In this document: positions 23,773 to 36,856 of the stretch, piece by piece
Layout: each line of letters begins with the position of its first letter
How positions within the stretch are numbered: position 1 is the stretch's first letter
Assembly: GCF_958450345.1 (NCBI RefSeq)
Contig: NC_088781.1
Coordinates: forward strand, 24,653,857-24,717,856
Origin: Calliphora vicina
Taxonomy: Eukaryota > Arthropoda > Insecta > Diptera > Calliphoridae
Reading direction: 5' to 3'
Length of the DNA stretch: 64,000 nt
Made by a program: the position numbers and the translations under genes
Notes under the pieces: generated by a model
Told to the model about the DNA's origin: nothing
What the model saw: the letters and a program-made list of their open reading frames with translations, nothing else
Database searches by the model: none

Positions 23773-25093
23773 TACTAGGGTGGCCCTTAATAAAGAAAAG
23801 TTTGATTTTTCCCATTCTCAACCCCCAGTTTGGTGAATTTTGGTAAAAAAAATCTTCCTGAAACATTTTTAGCTAAATCGGTTGGGGTTAAGACGTTGAT
23901 TGTCATTTTAACCCCAAGTGCCGTTAAGGGTTAATTTCCATTTATGTGCTGTTATTATATATACTAGACTTCATGTTATATCAATATCGGCCCAAAAATA
24001 TATAACATTTCGCTATTTTTCCTTTAGAAATTCCAAATATTGAAAAATTTGACCTTTGACCTTAACAATTTAAGGTTTAAAGTTTTTCAATTTTAGTAAA
24101 ACTTTCAGAGTATATTTAGAATTATTTGGACTATAATATTCTGAATAGGTTTTACTTAAAATTCATCAGTAAAGAAATTGAACTCATTCTCCAAAATATG
24201 GCCAAATAACTAATTAGTTTTTCTCGTAAATTGCTAAATTTAAATCGCAGGTACGGAAAAACTATAAGAGGTATTTTCATAATTTTTACATATTTTTATT
24301 CTCTATTTTATGCTTAATAAATCCCAAAGTGATGATGAACAAATTCTGATATATGTTTAACAAAATTTGTAAAAAAATGAAAATGTTGTTTTGAAACTGC
24401 CGTTAAAAAAATTAAATTTTTTTGGTCATAGGTTAACGGTATCCTACGAAGACAAAATAAACTCATATACAAGTAAATATGGATAAATTTTAAGTAAAAA
24501 TATTCTTTTATTTTAATATTTCTCAAAATATGTTAATTTTCTCCCTACATTTCTTGTTCCAGTAGCCTGAGATGGTCCATGTATGTAATGGCATCACGTA
24601 AGAACGGCGGAAGCGATTTCCCTGTTTTCTTTTTCTATTCGATTCTAAATTTCGAATTTGGTTTGTAAAAAAAAAATTCCAAAATTTCGGGTAAAACTCG
24701 GATTTTTTGTTTAGTCCAGTTAACTGTAATAAAAAAGCTCCCTAAAGTATGCAGTACAAATTTAGATATTTTATTTGCACGAAGCCGGGCGGGGCGGTCA
24801 ACTAGTTTTTAATAACTTTAACATTTTTTTAACCAACTTGTGTCTTTTATATCTCATTAGAACGACATTTACGTACACATTTGCAATTAAATTGCAAAAA
24901 AAAAAACTGAACAAATTGGATTTATTCCCCTTGTAAATGCATTTCAAAACTTCAGAGGGCTTGCGGCATGTCTTAACCCCAACCGATTACCTAAAATTTT
25001 TTCAGGATGATTTTTTTTTTTTACCAAAATTCACCAAACTGGGGGATGAGACTGGGAAAAACCAAACATTTCTTTATTAAGGGCCACCCTAAT
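23773..25093. mobile_element. DNA element with long (about 120-bp) terminal inverted repeats
   Basis: The left end from 23773 reads TAGGGTGGCCCTTAATAAAG, passes CCCCCAGTTTGGTGAATTTT and continues to ATCGGTTGGGGTTAAGAC. The reverse complement of the right end (25093 back to about 24965) has the same order with about 85-90% identity. The interior has no transposase but holds a Helitron-like copy at 24552-24808. Superfamily is not assigned. The flanks are TATA-rich, so the target duplication is unclear. Confidence 0.75.
24552..24808 (+). mobile_element. Helitron-like non-autonomous element
   Basis: Contains GGTCCATGTATGTAATGGCA, CGGCGGAAGCGATTT and AGCTCCCTAAAGTATGCAGT. It ends in a GC-rich segment GCCGGGCGGGGCGGTCAA followed by CTAGT, consistent with a Helitron 3' end. 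Copies at 14745 and 40041 share the internal blocks. Confidence 0.5.
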
Positions 25094-25760
25094 ATACACA
25101 CAACCTCAAAAGTGACTAAATACCAGTGAATTTTTTAATTGTTTTAAGATCATGAAAATCAATATAGTTCTGCTTAAATCTCTTTTTTCAACCGAATTTA
25201 TTATTCAGCCCTATCTTCAACACACCGAAACTTTTAAATTTTAATCGATGGATAGATTTTAGGATTTCGTATACTATTTTCTGAAATCAGGATTAAAAGT
25301 CAACTCATCCTCTACATTTGCAGCTTTGAAGGTCAATCAGCGCCTCATTTTTTTTTTTAATAAAATTTGTATAATAACATTTTGAATGGGTCTTAAATTA
25401 ATTACGTGTGTTTAAGACATTAAACATTCAAGTTTATAGTTCTCGTTGTTGTTGTTGTGACCTGTTGGCTTGGCATGCCACTATTAAATGTGGCATATAA
25501 TTACCAGAGTAACTTTTCGACTGGTTTAAGGCTCTTTTGATTAATGGCAGAAAGTGGCAAAACATCCTAAAACAAACAGTAACAAAAACAATAAATTTCT
25601 GCTTAAAAAAATGATAAAATGCGTCACGCAATTTTGACATTGGCCAAAAAGAAAGAAAGAAATAACAAATATAAAAGTGCTAATAAATTCTATGACAACA
25701 AATAAACAAACTTTGTGTATTTTTCAGTAACTGAAATAAAACCCAGTAAAAGTGCTGTGG
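25094..25760. other. Unannotated intergenic DNA
   Basis: No gene, repeat with ends, or RNA signal was recognised. GTTGTTGTTGTTGTG at about 25444 is a short microsatellite. Confidence 0.5.
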
Positions 25761-25761
25761 C

Positions 25762-26020
25762 GAATCTTATATACCCTTCGACCTAGTAGTGGTTTTTTTG
25801 TGATATCTTAGCCATTTGACTGCCGATTTTCTCGATTAAATTTTAGCTATCTAATTTGAACAGTATAGCGAATATACTGATGTAACAATCAAGTACGTAT
25901 GTCGGATAGTTGATTTCAAAAATAGACAGACTCCAATTTCTATAACGATCCAGAATATATATTCTTTATGGGGTCGCAAATGAAAATGGTGATAATTACA
26001 AACGGAATGACAAACTTAAG
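25762..26020 (-). repeat. Highly diverged mini-me-like copy
   Basis: Only the landmarks CGAATCTTATATACCCTTCG, the TTAGCCATTTG block, a short CAGACTCC remnant of the core and ACAAACGGAATGACAAACTT remain. It is much older than the neighbouring copies. Confidence 0.6.
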
Positions 26021-26165
26021 TTTGAGAAAAGTATTTGAAACTTTTGTACTCTGAGGTACTTTTTGGCATCTTAAAATTGTTGATCGCAAAGGTGGGGCTT
26101 ATACTTTTTGATCGTTTTTTAAATCGAGCTTTAAAATTGAGTTCCCAGTTAGGGAAACCTTCTTG

Positions 26166-28063
<1,898 letters not shown>

Positions 28064-29289
28064 TTTACTAATATTAAACATTTTTATTAAAATTGTTTGA
28101 TAAAGTATTCAGTATTATTTTTGGAACAACAATATTTTTGAAATAACAATAATAAGGGTTTGAGAATTTTATTTTTTCACTCCCCTGGATCCGCGCACAA
28201 AGGAAAACCACCATCTGATTTAAATGTCGTGTAATTTCATCGACGGACACCAATCAACAGTAAACGCCCTTGATTATTTCTTATTAGGCCAGAAAGAAAC
28301 TTCGTATTATTTTCGAAAGGGATAAAAAAAATTAGTACTTTAGAGTACGAAAAGTACTTTAATGGAAATCATTGAAATATTTAAATATTTCGGCATTTAA
28401 ATGCAAGAGTAATAGTGTGAATTGACATTTATATTTATGTAGTATGTATCGTAATACATGCATATGTATTTATGGATCCTGTTAATAACAAAAACACTAA
28501 CTCCGCGTATTGCCAAAATACAAAAAAAAAAAAAAAACAGCAACATTTACAACTTTATTTATTACTTTTTTCCTAAGACCGGCGACAAATAAATGGGGCC
28601 AAAGGAAATACAAATAAATTTAACTCATTTTGTACAACTCAACGTACAAAATTTAAAAATACCATAATTTTTTTTGGTTTGTATGTTTTTCAAGGTCAAT
28701 GTTATTTGTTGGCTGTTAAAAGCTCTAAAAGGACTTTCATTTGAATTAAAGGAATTTCTAAGCAAATAACTAACTAAACAACTATTTAAATTTGCCATAC
28801 TTGGAATGCGTGTGTTTGTGTGTGAATCTTTATATTTGTTGACACTTGTCTTGTTTTTTTTTTGTTGTCTGTATTTACGCCATATTGTTTTTGTCTTTTG
28901 CAAAAATCCGTTATATTTTAATCTTTTATAAAGGCCCCCTCTACTCGCTCTCATTCTCAACCGTATTGTGGCATTTCTGGGTGGCTAATTTCTATTACTG
29001 TTTTTTTTTGGCGTTTTTACGGCATTTGGTTTTATTTTCGTTGCTTGTTTTCTTAACGGCACACAATAGTTATCACGCGATTTACTTTGTTTTGCTTGTA
29101 GCAAAATGTGGCACCAACGCCAAGTTGACGCCATGTTGGCACGCAATAGACAGACGCTGGTATGTGTTAAAATCAGTTGTAAAGTTTTAATATTGCCAAC
29201 TTTGTTCAAAATTTCTAGAAAGTTTTAATCTTTTACACATTACTATCTTAACTAGGTGGTAAGAGTTTAGTTAACGAGCAACATTTTAT
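28064..29289. other. AT-rich intergenic DNA; UTR-like tract at 28790-29180
   Basis: No conserved protein is visible. Several overlapping open frames of 70-114 codons at 28625-29209 on both strands are low-complexity. The reverse strand there is rich in CAACA and ACACA, which resembles an untranslated exon, but no transcript structure can be supported. Confidence 0.4.
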
Positions 29290-31262
29290 TAGATTATAAT
29301 AGAAAAGTTATCGATAAATTTTCTATAGAATTGAAAAGTTATCAATACATTTCCTATAGAATATAAATGTTATCGATAATTGTTCTATAGAATAGAAAAA
29401 TATCGATACAATTTCAAACAATAGAATAAAAATATTTATAGAACATTTATCGATAACTTGTCTATTCCATAGAAAATGTATCGATAACTTTTCTATTAGA
29501 TAATTCATCGATAACTTTTCTATTAGAAAATTTATCGATAACTTTTCTATTCTACAGAAAATTTATCGATATTCTATAGAAAATTTATCGATAACTTTTC
29601 TATTCTATAGAAAATTTATCGATAACTTTTCTATTCTATAGAAAATTTATCGATAACTTTTCTATTCTATAGAAAATTTATCGATAACTTTTCTATTCTA
29701 TAGAAAATTTATCGATAACTTTTCTATTCTATAGAAAATTTATCGATAACTTTTCTATTCTATAGAAAATTTATCGATAACTTTTCTATTCTATAGAAAA
29801 TTTATCGATAACTTTTCTATTCTATAGAAAATTTATCGATAACTTTTCTATTCTATAGAAAATGTATCGATAACTTTTCTATTCTATAGAAAATGTATCG
29901 ATAACTTTTCTATTCTATAGAAAATGTATCGATAACTTTTCTATTCTATAGAAAATGTATCGATAACTTTTCTATTCTATAGAAAATGTATCGATAACTT
30001 TTCTATTCTATAGAAAATTTATCGATAACTTTTCTATTCTATAGAAAATTTATCGATAACTTTTCTATTCTATAGAAAATTTATCGATAACTTTTCTATT
30101 TGAAAATGTATCGATAACTTTTCTATTCTACAGAAAATTTATCGATATTCTACAAAAAATTTATCGATATTCTACAGAAAATTTATCGATATTCTATAGA
30201 AAATTTATCGATAACTTTTCTATTCTATAGAAAATTTATCGATAACTTTTCTATCCTATAGAAAACTTATGGATAACTTTTCTATTCTATAGAAAACTTA
30301 TGGATAACTTTTCTATTCTATAGAAAACTTATGGATAACTTTTCTATTCTACAGAAAACGTATCGATAACTTTTCTATTCTATAGAAAACTTATCGATAA
30401 CTTTTCTATTCTATAGAAAACTTATCGATAACTTTTCTATTCTATAGAAAACTTATCGATAACTTTTCTATTCTATAGAAAACTTATCGATAACTTTTCT
30501 ATTCTATAGAAAACTTATCGATAACTTTTCTATTCTATAGAAAACCTATCGATAACTTTTCTATTCTATAGAAAACCTATCGATAACTTTTCTATTCTAT
30601 AGAAAACCTATCGATAACTTTTCTATTCTATAGAAAACCTATCGATAACTTTTCTATTCTATAGAAAACCTATCGATAACTTTTCTATTCTATAGAAAAC
30701 CTATCGATAACTTTTCTATTCTATAGAAAACTTATCGATAACTTTTTTATTCTATAGAAAATTTAACGATACATTTTCTGTGGAATAGATGAGTTATTGA
30801 TAAATGTTCTATAGAATAGAAAAGTTATCGATACATTTTCTATAGAATATAAATGTTATCGATACATTTTATATAGAATAGAAAAGATACTTTCTATAAA
30901 ATAGAAAAGCAATCGATAAATTGTCTATGAAATATATGAGTTATTGATACATTTTCTATAAAATAGAAAAGTTATCGATATATAGTCGATATATAGATAC
31001 ATAGTAGAAAAGTTATCGTATCGAAACATTATCGATACATTTTTATAGAATAGAAATGTTATCGATAAACTTTCTATAGAATTGAAAAGCTATAAATAAA
31101 TTTTCTATAGAATAGAAAAGTAATCGATACATTTTCTATAAAATAGAAAAGTTATCGATACATTTTCTATGGAATAGACAAGTTATCGATAAATGTTCTA
31201 TAGAATAGACAAGTTATCGATGAATTGTAAATAGAATAGAAAAGTAATCGATAACTTTTCTA
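29290..31262. repeat. 31-bp satellite array with a TATCGATA palindrome per unit
   Basis: The unit reads TCTATAGAAAATTTATCGAT followed by AACTTTTCTAT (31 bp). The central block 29455-30765 has about 42 head-to-tail units. Left (29290-29455) and right (30765-31262) margins contain more degraded units in the opposite orientation. Variant blocks are locally homogenised: AAAATTTATCG, AAAATGTATCG, AAAACTTATGG, AAAACTTATCG and AAAACCTATCG run in successive groups. TATCGATA is the exact DRE motif bound by DREF in flies, and CGATA is the BEAF-32 half-site. Function here is not shown. Confidence 0.95.
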
Positions 31263-31460
31263 TTTTATAAAGTGTTTTTATATAAATTTTTCATGAAATA
31301 TTTTTTTTGAAAATCGCTCGTTATGAAAGTCACTCGATTTACAGAACATTTCATTTAATATCTTACCTTTTTTATATCTATACTTATTTTAATAAAGAGG
31401 TAGACTTTCGACATTTTTTAAATAAATTGTATTTTTTTAAAGAACTTCATGTCAATGTAC

Positions 31461-32417
31461 TTAAACCATTAAAAACTCTAAAGCGTTAAAGGCGATTTTA
31501 ATATTATCGGTGTCTGTGGCGCAGGTAGGATAATAGAACGTTTGCGATCGCACTTCTAAAAACATATCCGCTATAAACTGAAGAGCCGCTTTGCTATCAC
31601 ATCGGGGTCCCTTAAATTGTGGAAAAACCGCTTCCAAATGTGAGTACATAATTTTCTCTTCAAACAAATCGACTTTGTTAAAGAACAATATAATTGGTAT
31701 ATCATTAAACTTATTTGTAACGGTTTTGAAAACGTTTAGAGATTCCTTAAGACGATTAGATTGTTCGTGCTCCTCTAGAACCTGATCATATTCCGAAATG
31801 GCTACGAAATATAATATGGTTCCTACATATTCAAAACAATTACACCATTTTTTTCGCTCCGATCTTGAGCCAGCCACGTCTATCATACGAAATTTTCGAC
31901 TGTTCACTTTAAACGGGTACTTAATTAAACCCGTACTCGGTATATACGCTCTCAATATATCCTGATCCGTGGGCATATAATCGGTCAATGCAATGCGATC
32001 AATTTCGTTCATATAGTATTTAGTGGAATCGTGTAATTGATATTCATTACGTCGCATATAGCAGTTTTGTATGCCCTTGTCGTTCCATAGTTCTTTAATT
32101 ACTGTCAAATAGGGATCTTCCAAACAGGCGTTACTTTCGGAATTTATATTCTTAATGAGCATAACGTTTTTTGTAGCATTGTTACTCTTCTCATAATCGA
32201 TTTTTAATGATTCCATGGCAGCTATCATATTTTGCATAGAAGTTAAGATATTTTCATGTATCAATTTAATATAATGCCTTCTTTCCTCATCGCTGTAGCC
32301 ATTGTCATATAGAATACGCATTTGCCGTATAAAAGTCGATTTACCAGAACCAGCTGTGCCCAGTAATAATAATTTAACTTCTTGTTTTTTAAGTTTCTTT
32401 AAAGAAAAACAGTCCAT
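31461..32417 (-). CDS. Divergent, intronless G-protein alpha-subunit-like protein
   Basis: This 318-residue open frame is clearly related to heterotrimeric Galpha subunits, closest by eye to the Gq class (GYSDEERRHYIKL, YQLHDSTKYY, EEKIMYSHL, TCATDTDNI). G1 is GTAGSGKST (residues 20-28), with the Lys and Ser kept. G4 is NKVD (247-250) and G5 TCATDT (298-303), both intact. Switch I reads RAYIPSTG, so the catalytic Arg (Gq Arg183) is Tyr158. Switch II reads DVAGSRSE, so the catalytic Gln (Gq Gln209) is Ser184. The N-terminus has only about 13 residues before the core instead of about 35, keeping one Cys at position 3. It ends at ALEFLMV, lacking about ten residues of the receptor-contacting tail. 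The start is the only upstream Met in frame. An intact frame with conserved nucleotide-binding motifs argues for a real gene, perhaps of retroposed origin, with altered or no GTPase cycling. Expression is unknown. Confidence 0.8.
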   Translation of the reverse strand: MDCFSLKKLKKQEVKLLLLGTAGSGKSTFIRQMRILYDNGYSDEERRHYIKLIHENILTSMQNMIAAMESLKIDYEKSNNATKNVMLIKNINSESNACLEDPYLTVIKELWNDKGIQNCYMRRNEYQLHDSTKYYMNEIDRIALTDYMPTDQDILRAYIPSTGLIKYPFKVNSRKFRMIDVAGSRSERKKWCNCFEYVGTILYFVAISEYDQVLEEHEQSNRLKESLNVFKTVTNKFNDIPIILFFNKVDLFEEKIMYSHLEAVFPQFKGPRCDSKAALQFIADMFLEVRSQTFYYPTCATDTDNIKIAFNALEFLMV

Positions 32418-32655
32418 ATTGATTCTTGATTCTTAAGATTTTCAATTGAAATACAGCGATCAATTTTAATTACAGCTGTATGCAGCCTCAACTAAAGAAA
32501 ATTGTGTTCTAATGAATTTGTTCATATCATACAAGTGCTTTAGCAATTTTTTAATAGAATGTTTTTATTTTTGAAACAAAGTAATGAATGCACAGTAAAT
32601 CTCGTATATAACGAATTTCCGATCATCACTAGTACTAGCCTTGACGTTCCGTTCG
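32418..32655 (-). other. 5' flank of the Galpha-like gene, duplicated at 41376-41617
   Basis: Blocks such as ATACAGCGATCA, ACAGCTGTATGCAGCCTCAA and CGATCATCACTAG occur in the same order upstream of both Galpha-like copies. This shared flank shows a DNA-level duplication and may contain the promoter. No clear TATA box or initiator was fixed. Confidence 0.7.
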
Positions 32656-32689
32656 ACAGCTAAAAAGTGCTCCTCGTGCAAAACATGTT

Positions 32690-32865
32690 ATACATAATCG
32701 TTTATAACATATCAAAATATTGGTCGTAGACCCACATTAGTGTATATATTTTGGGTCCTTATAAGATTCGAAGACGATCTGTATGTTGAAAACACGATAG
32801 GGCCCAAACTAGCTAGCTGGATGAAATTTTCCACAAGTACTCTTTGTTGATACAATTATCCCCTT
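32690..32865 (+). repeat. Diverged dipteran core repeat, different subtype
   Basis: TATATTTTGGGTCCTTATAA, GATTCGAAGACGATCTGTAT and AGCTAGCTGGATGAAATTTT follow the layout of another TA-core-GTCY repeat subtype common in flies. The GTCY tract is nearly gone. Confidence 0.4.
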
Positions 32866-32869
32866 GTTA

Positions 32870-33401
32870 TATATATATTTAATTTACAAAAAAAAATTGT
32901 ATATATACAATTTTTTTTTGTAAATTTAAAAAAAAAAATTTTAGTTTTTAAATTTTTTTTGGTGAAAAAAAATTCGGGTTAAAAAATATTTTTTCCAATT
33001 TTGACCCATTGTAGGTCCAACTTACTATGGTCTTATATACGTCTTTGCAAAAGTCTTTGAAATATTTATCATTAGATATCCATATTGTCTATATTAATGA
33101 CTTAGTAATCCAGATATAGGTCAAAAATCGAGGTTGTCCTGGTTTTTTCCTTATATCTCAGACATTTGTGGACCAATTTTCTCGATTTTAAATAGCAACC
33201 GAGCCGGAAGAATTCCGGAGATATTGATGTATGAATCGTGTATGTAAGTTATTTGGGGGCTTCGGAAAGTTGATTTCAACAGACAGACGGGCATGGCTTA
33301 ATCGACCCTATTTATAGTGTCGGAAAATTATATTGTGGAAATTACAAACGGAATGAGAAACTTATATATACCCTTATCACGATGGTGAAGGGTATAAAAA
33401 C
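32870..33401 (-). repeat. mini-me-like repeat inserted 5' of Galpha-like copy 1
   Basis: On the reverse strand it begins TATACCCTTCACCATCGTGA and reaches the ACCTACAATGGGTCAAAATT block. The GGCACAGCC end is lost. It is absent from the matching flank of Galpha-like copy 2, so it inserted after the duplication. Confidence 0.75.
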
Positions 33402-33585
33402 GATGTTTTGCATAGTAGTGTAATTTCTCACACACAAAAATATAGATACAATTTAAAAAAAAATTTCTTTTTTCGATTATTTGTTACCGTTCATTTGAGG
33501 AATATTAATACCAACATCTTTTAAAACGAACTATTATTATTAGTTATTAGTCCCACGCAGTTTGTTATAACCGAGTTTTACTGCA

Positions 33586-33850
33586 ACTAGTTATTTTTAC
33601 AGATGAATCAGACGAATAAATAATGTTTAACATATCGAGTACATATCGGTTATATGCGACCATATACAAAATAATATACAATTTTTGATTTTTTTAACTG
33701 AATTCTACAAATTATTTCTCTGATTTAATTATTTGAGATAATTAACTAGAAATTAACTTGATGCTTTCTTTAAAAAAAAAACAAATACATAGTGATATAT
33801 TTGTTTTGAAAAGTCGGATATTAACGTATGCGGAATGAAATTGCAACAAA
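33586..33850. repeat. Distal part of the Galpha segmental duplication
   Basis: AGTTATTTTTACAGATGAAT with ACATATCGAGT, and AACAAATACATAGTGATAT with TTGTTTTGAAAAGTCGGATA, are matched in order at 41999-42110. The duplicated block therefore reaches at least 1.4 kb upstream of copy 1. Confidence 0.7.
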
Positions 33851-34362
33851 ACAGAAAACGATGTATTTGTTTCCAATGTTAAAACAAATAATATTTAAAA
33901 CCTTTATAAAAGAGCCCATTGTATTGATTTAATGTAAACAAACAATTAATTATATTCATGTACTTTTGTGGCAGTTATGAAGAAATGTATATACAGGTGT
34001 TGGAAATACCAATGTTTATACTTTTCTGAGCTCTTATTTGAGTTTCATGGTCTTATTTTTCTCGATTTTTATTTTAAATAAAAAAATAAAAAATAAAAAA
34101 AACTCTTCTCTCCAAAAACTCTGAAATTATTTTTAATTTATAAAATTGCGACATTTTTTCACTTTAGAAATTCTGCAATTTTAAGCGTGTTGAAAAACAA
34201 CATAATCATATGGGCGTGACAGTTGGATGATGGAACAGTTAAGAAGAACTTTTATTCATAATCAATTTTTAATTGTATACAAAATCTGTAATTAAAAATT
34301 GATTATTTAATAAGTCCTTAATAATTTAATTTATGTTCAAGAAATAAAAAACTGGCTGTATA

Positions 34363-36797
34363 AAGAGTGAGCCAGAAAAAACTTGTACTTGTAATAAGTT
34401 AAATAAAACTTAAACCTTTCAATATTGAAATTCTGAAAAATACGTTAATTTATTAAAATATTGTACAAGTAAATTAAACATTAAAATATTGACATATTAC
34501 TCGGTATTTATAAATTTATCGACATTTACCGGAAACCCTCCCATTAAAGTTTTATAGATGTTTCCGTTCCCTTTTTAGATAAGGTTGTGCACTCAAGGGT
34601 AATTTTTCCATAGTGGCATGATGCCAAATTGGTCCAGAAATATGAATGCATTCTGTGCTGTTTTAAGAAAGGTAAAACCCGTTCCTGTAGATACTCCGTA
34701 ATATATATTTCTGTATTTATCGTGCCTGATGTCACAAATAATTTGCTTCTTTTGTCACTAATGCAAATGGCTTGCCACACAAGAAACTTCCTGGGGAATT
34801 TTGTTTGTTTTTTGTCCGGTATTGTTCTTGAACATTACCTCGTCTATCAGTCACATAAAAGTCTGCCAGTACATAAGTTTCATTATCCATTGCACAACAG
34901 GTGTATTTTTTTAAGTTCTTTACTTAGAAGCGATCTGTATCTTTATGAATTTTATACGACTTCAACCCATCAGAGCATTTAACTCTACAAGCTGCTTTTC
35001 TGATAGAAGTGTTCGGAGCTCTTCGAAAGAGTTGTTCGACTTCTTTTTCTTTATCAATATCCATTAAAATATGTATGTGGTTAAAAAAAAATTGGTCATT
35101 CAAATTTCAGATTACATATACAGGTTTTGGCCAAACAATCATGGACGTTTTAAAAGCATCGAAAAAATTAGTTTATTCATGTAAATGCCTGAAATTTAGT
35201 CCAAAAATTAAGAATAGCATAAGTGATTGAATAAAATGGTCGTACAAATTTCGGAATACATATACAGGGTTTGGCCAAACAATCATGGACGTTTTGAAAT
35301 TATCGGAAAAGTTAGGTTATTCATATAAAATTTTAAATTTGGTGTACATTTAAGAAAAACACACTAGATCCATCGCAAAAAATATTAGAAATTGCATACA
35401 AGAGTTGGCCAAATAAACACTGACGTTATAAAAGTATCGAAAAAAGTATGTAATTTTTGTACACGGCTTAAATTAGGTTTATAATTAAAAATAACATAAA
35501 TAATCCATTGAAAAAATTTCGACATACAAATACATGGTTTGGCCAATTCAGCATAGACGTAAATAACTCTCAAACTTACATAATTTTTGAAATTGACCAA
35601 AAAATACAAAAAAAAATGTGTAAAATATGAAGGCACTGAAATCGTTCTGGTTATTGGAATGGCAGATAATTGCAGCTGAAATTTATAGTACTTACTCTTG
35701 ATACTTGACAGTTTTAGATGTAATTTACACTTAACCTCTAATAGCCCCATTTAATTTGTTCTGGCCTTTCAAACTTTTTTTTAATTTAGTTTCTATAGAT
35801 TTAAAACTAGTTCCTAATCACTTCACTTTTATATAAAAAGAACATGCAAAAACTCCTTAATAACTACATGGAATGGTTAACTGCTAACTATTTTATAAAA
35901 ACATGTGCTAATTTGCAAAAAAAAACTTAAAAAAAGCACAGGATACTTCGATTCAAAAGTAAAAAAATCACATTTTTATAATATTAAAATGACAAGAAAA
36001 AACCTTTGACTTTACAGCACTATAAATGGCCACATAGTTACTTTATAGCCAAAATAATAATGATACTTTATATTCTGAAGTGTTAAGAAAAATTTACCAT
36101 CAAAATTTTATAAAAATTAAAAAAAAAAAAACATTTTTGGCCTGAATTTACCACCGTGCACTGTTATAGTAATTATTTTCTCTAAATATGAATAATATTC
36201 ATTGAATGTCCCTAAAAGTTGTTAGGCATCTTAATAATTCCTTTAAGAGCATAAACTTTAAACTAGATTCATTCTTAATAAACAAATTTTTTTTTCTGCT
36301 GTGGCTTGAGTGAAAAAATTCGATTATTTCGACCGTAATACTTCTTTGCCAACTGACTAACTGTTGCTAGAACCGAAAAAATCTATATAATGAAATGATT
36401 CAATTAGCAACAAATTTGGCCCTCGTAACGTATCTGAAAATTGTAACTTTTAGAAGAAAACTTATGAAGAAATTCCTGAAAATTCCCGACAAACATTTCC
36501 CGATCCAGGTTTTCTTTCAATGCTTATGTCTTCCTTATACTGTTTAATGGTTTTTGAAACAGTGAACCAGATGAACCTTTAAATCTTTTGCTATTTGTTT
36601 GAAAGTCCATATTGGATTTTTTTTAAAAGTTGTAATTATTTGTTCACGTACTTTTTTTCGGTGACCCTTTTGATCGAAATAACAGTAGTATATGAATTAT
36701 TTTTCAAAAGCTAACGTGATTAAAAAAAATTATTTGTTGGACCAAGAATAAGTTTTGGGTGGAATAGTGTGTATAAGTTTTTGTTTGACTCACTCTT
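34363..36797 (-). mobile_element. 2.4-kb Tc1/mariner-superfamily transposon relic with terminal inverted repeats
   Basis: Termini AAGAGTGAGCCAGAAAAAAC and, in reverse complement, AAGAGTGAGTCAAACAAAAA are flanked by TA on both sides (34361-34362, 36798-36799). The reverse strand holds a transposase relic. An N-terminal helix-turn-helix-like segment VREQIITTFKKNPIWTFKQI, then AKDLKVH, lies near 36560-36680. A catalytic segment at 34530-34890 has VVMDNETYVLADF (first Asp), PRKFLVWQAI, NTEIYITEYLQERVLPFL and YFWTNLASCHYGK, where the usual Asp is Asn. Frame breaks and inserted repeats (35090-35600; a MITE remnant near 36360) show it is inactive. Confidence 0.8.
35090..35600. repeat. Tandem repeat of about 134-144 bp, four diverged units
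   Basis: The landmark TTTGGCCAAACAATCATGGA, or decayed forms of it, occurs at about 35126, 35270, 35404 and 35538. It lies inside the 34363-36797 element. Divergence increases toward the right. Confidence 0.75.
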
Positions 36798-36856
36798 TAT
36801 GTGTACATTTTTGCTCCCTGACTTTTATTTTCCATTTTTTTTTTGTTAACCATTTT

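Noticed and set aside
28625..29209. Several overlapping 74-114 codon frames on both strands
   Set aside because: None has a recognised domain, and codon composition follows the local low complexity. No splice structure links them.
29290..31262. CRISPR array
   Set aside because: The repeats are contiguous with no unique spacers, and the DNA is eukaryotic. It is a satellite.
31591..31785. Forward-strand open frame of 64 codons, repeated at 40548-40742
   Set aside because: It is the antisense shadow of the Galpha-like coding sequence and is conserved only because that sequence is duplicated.
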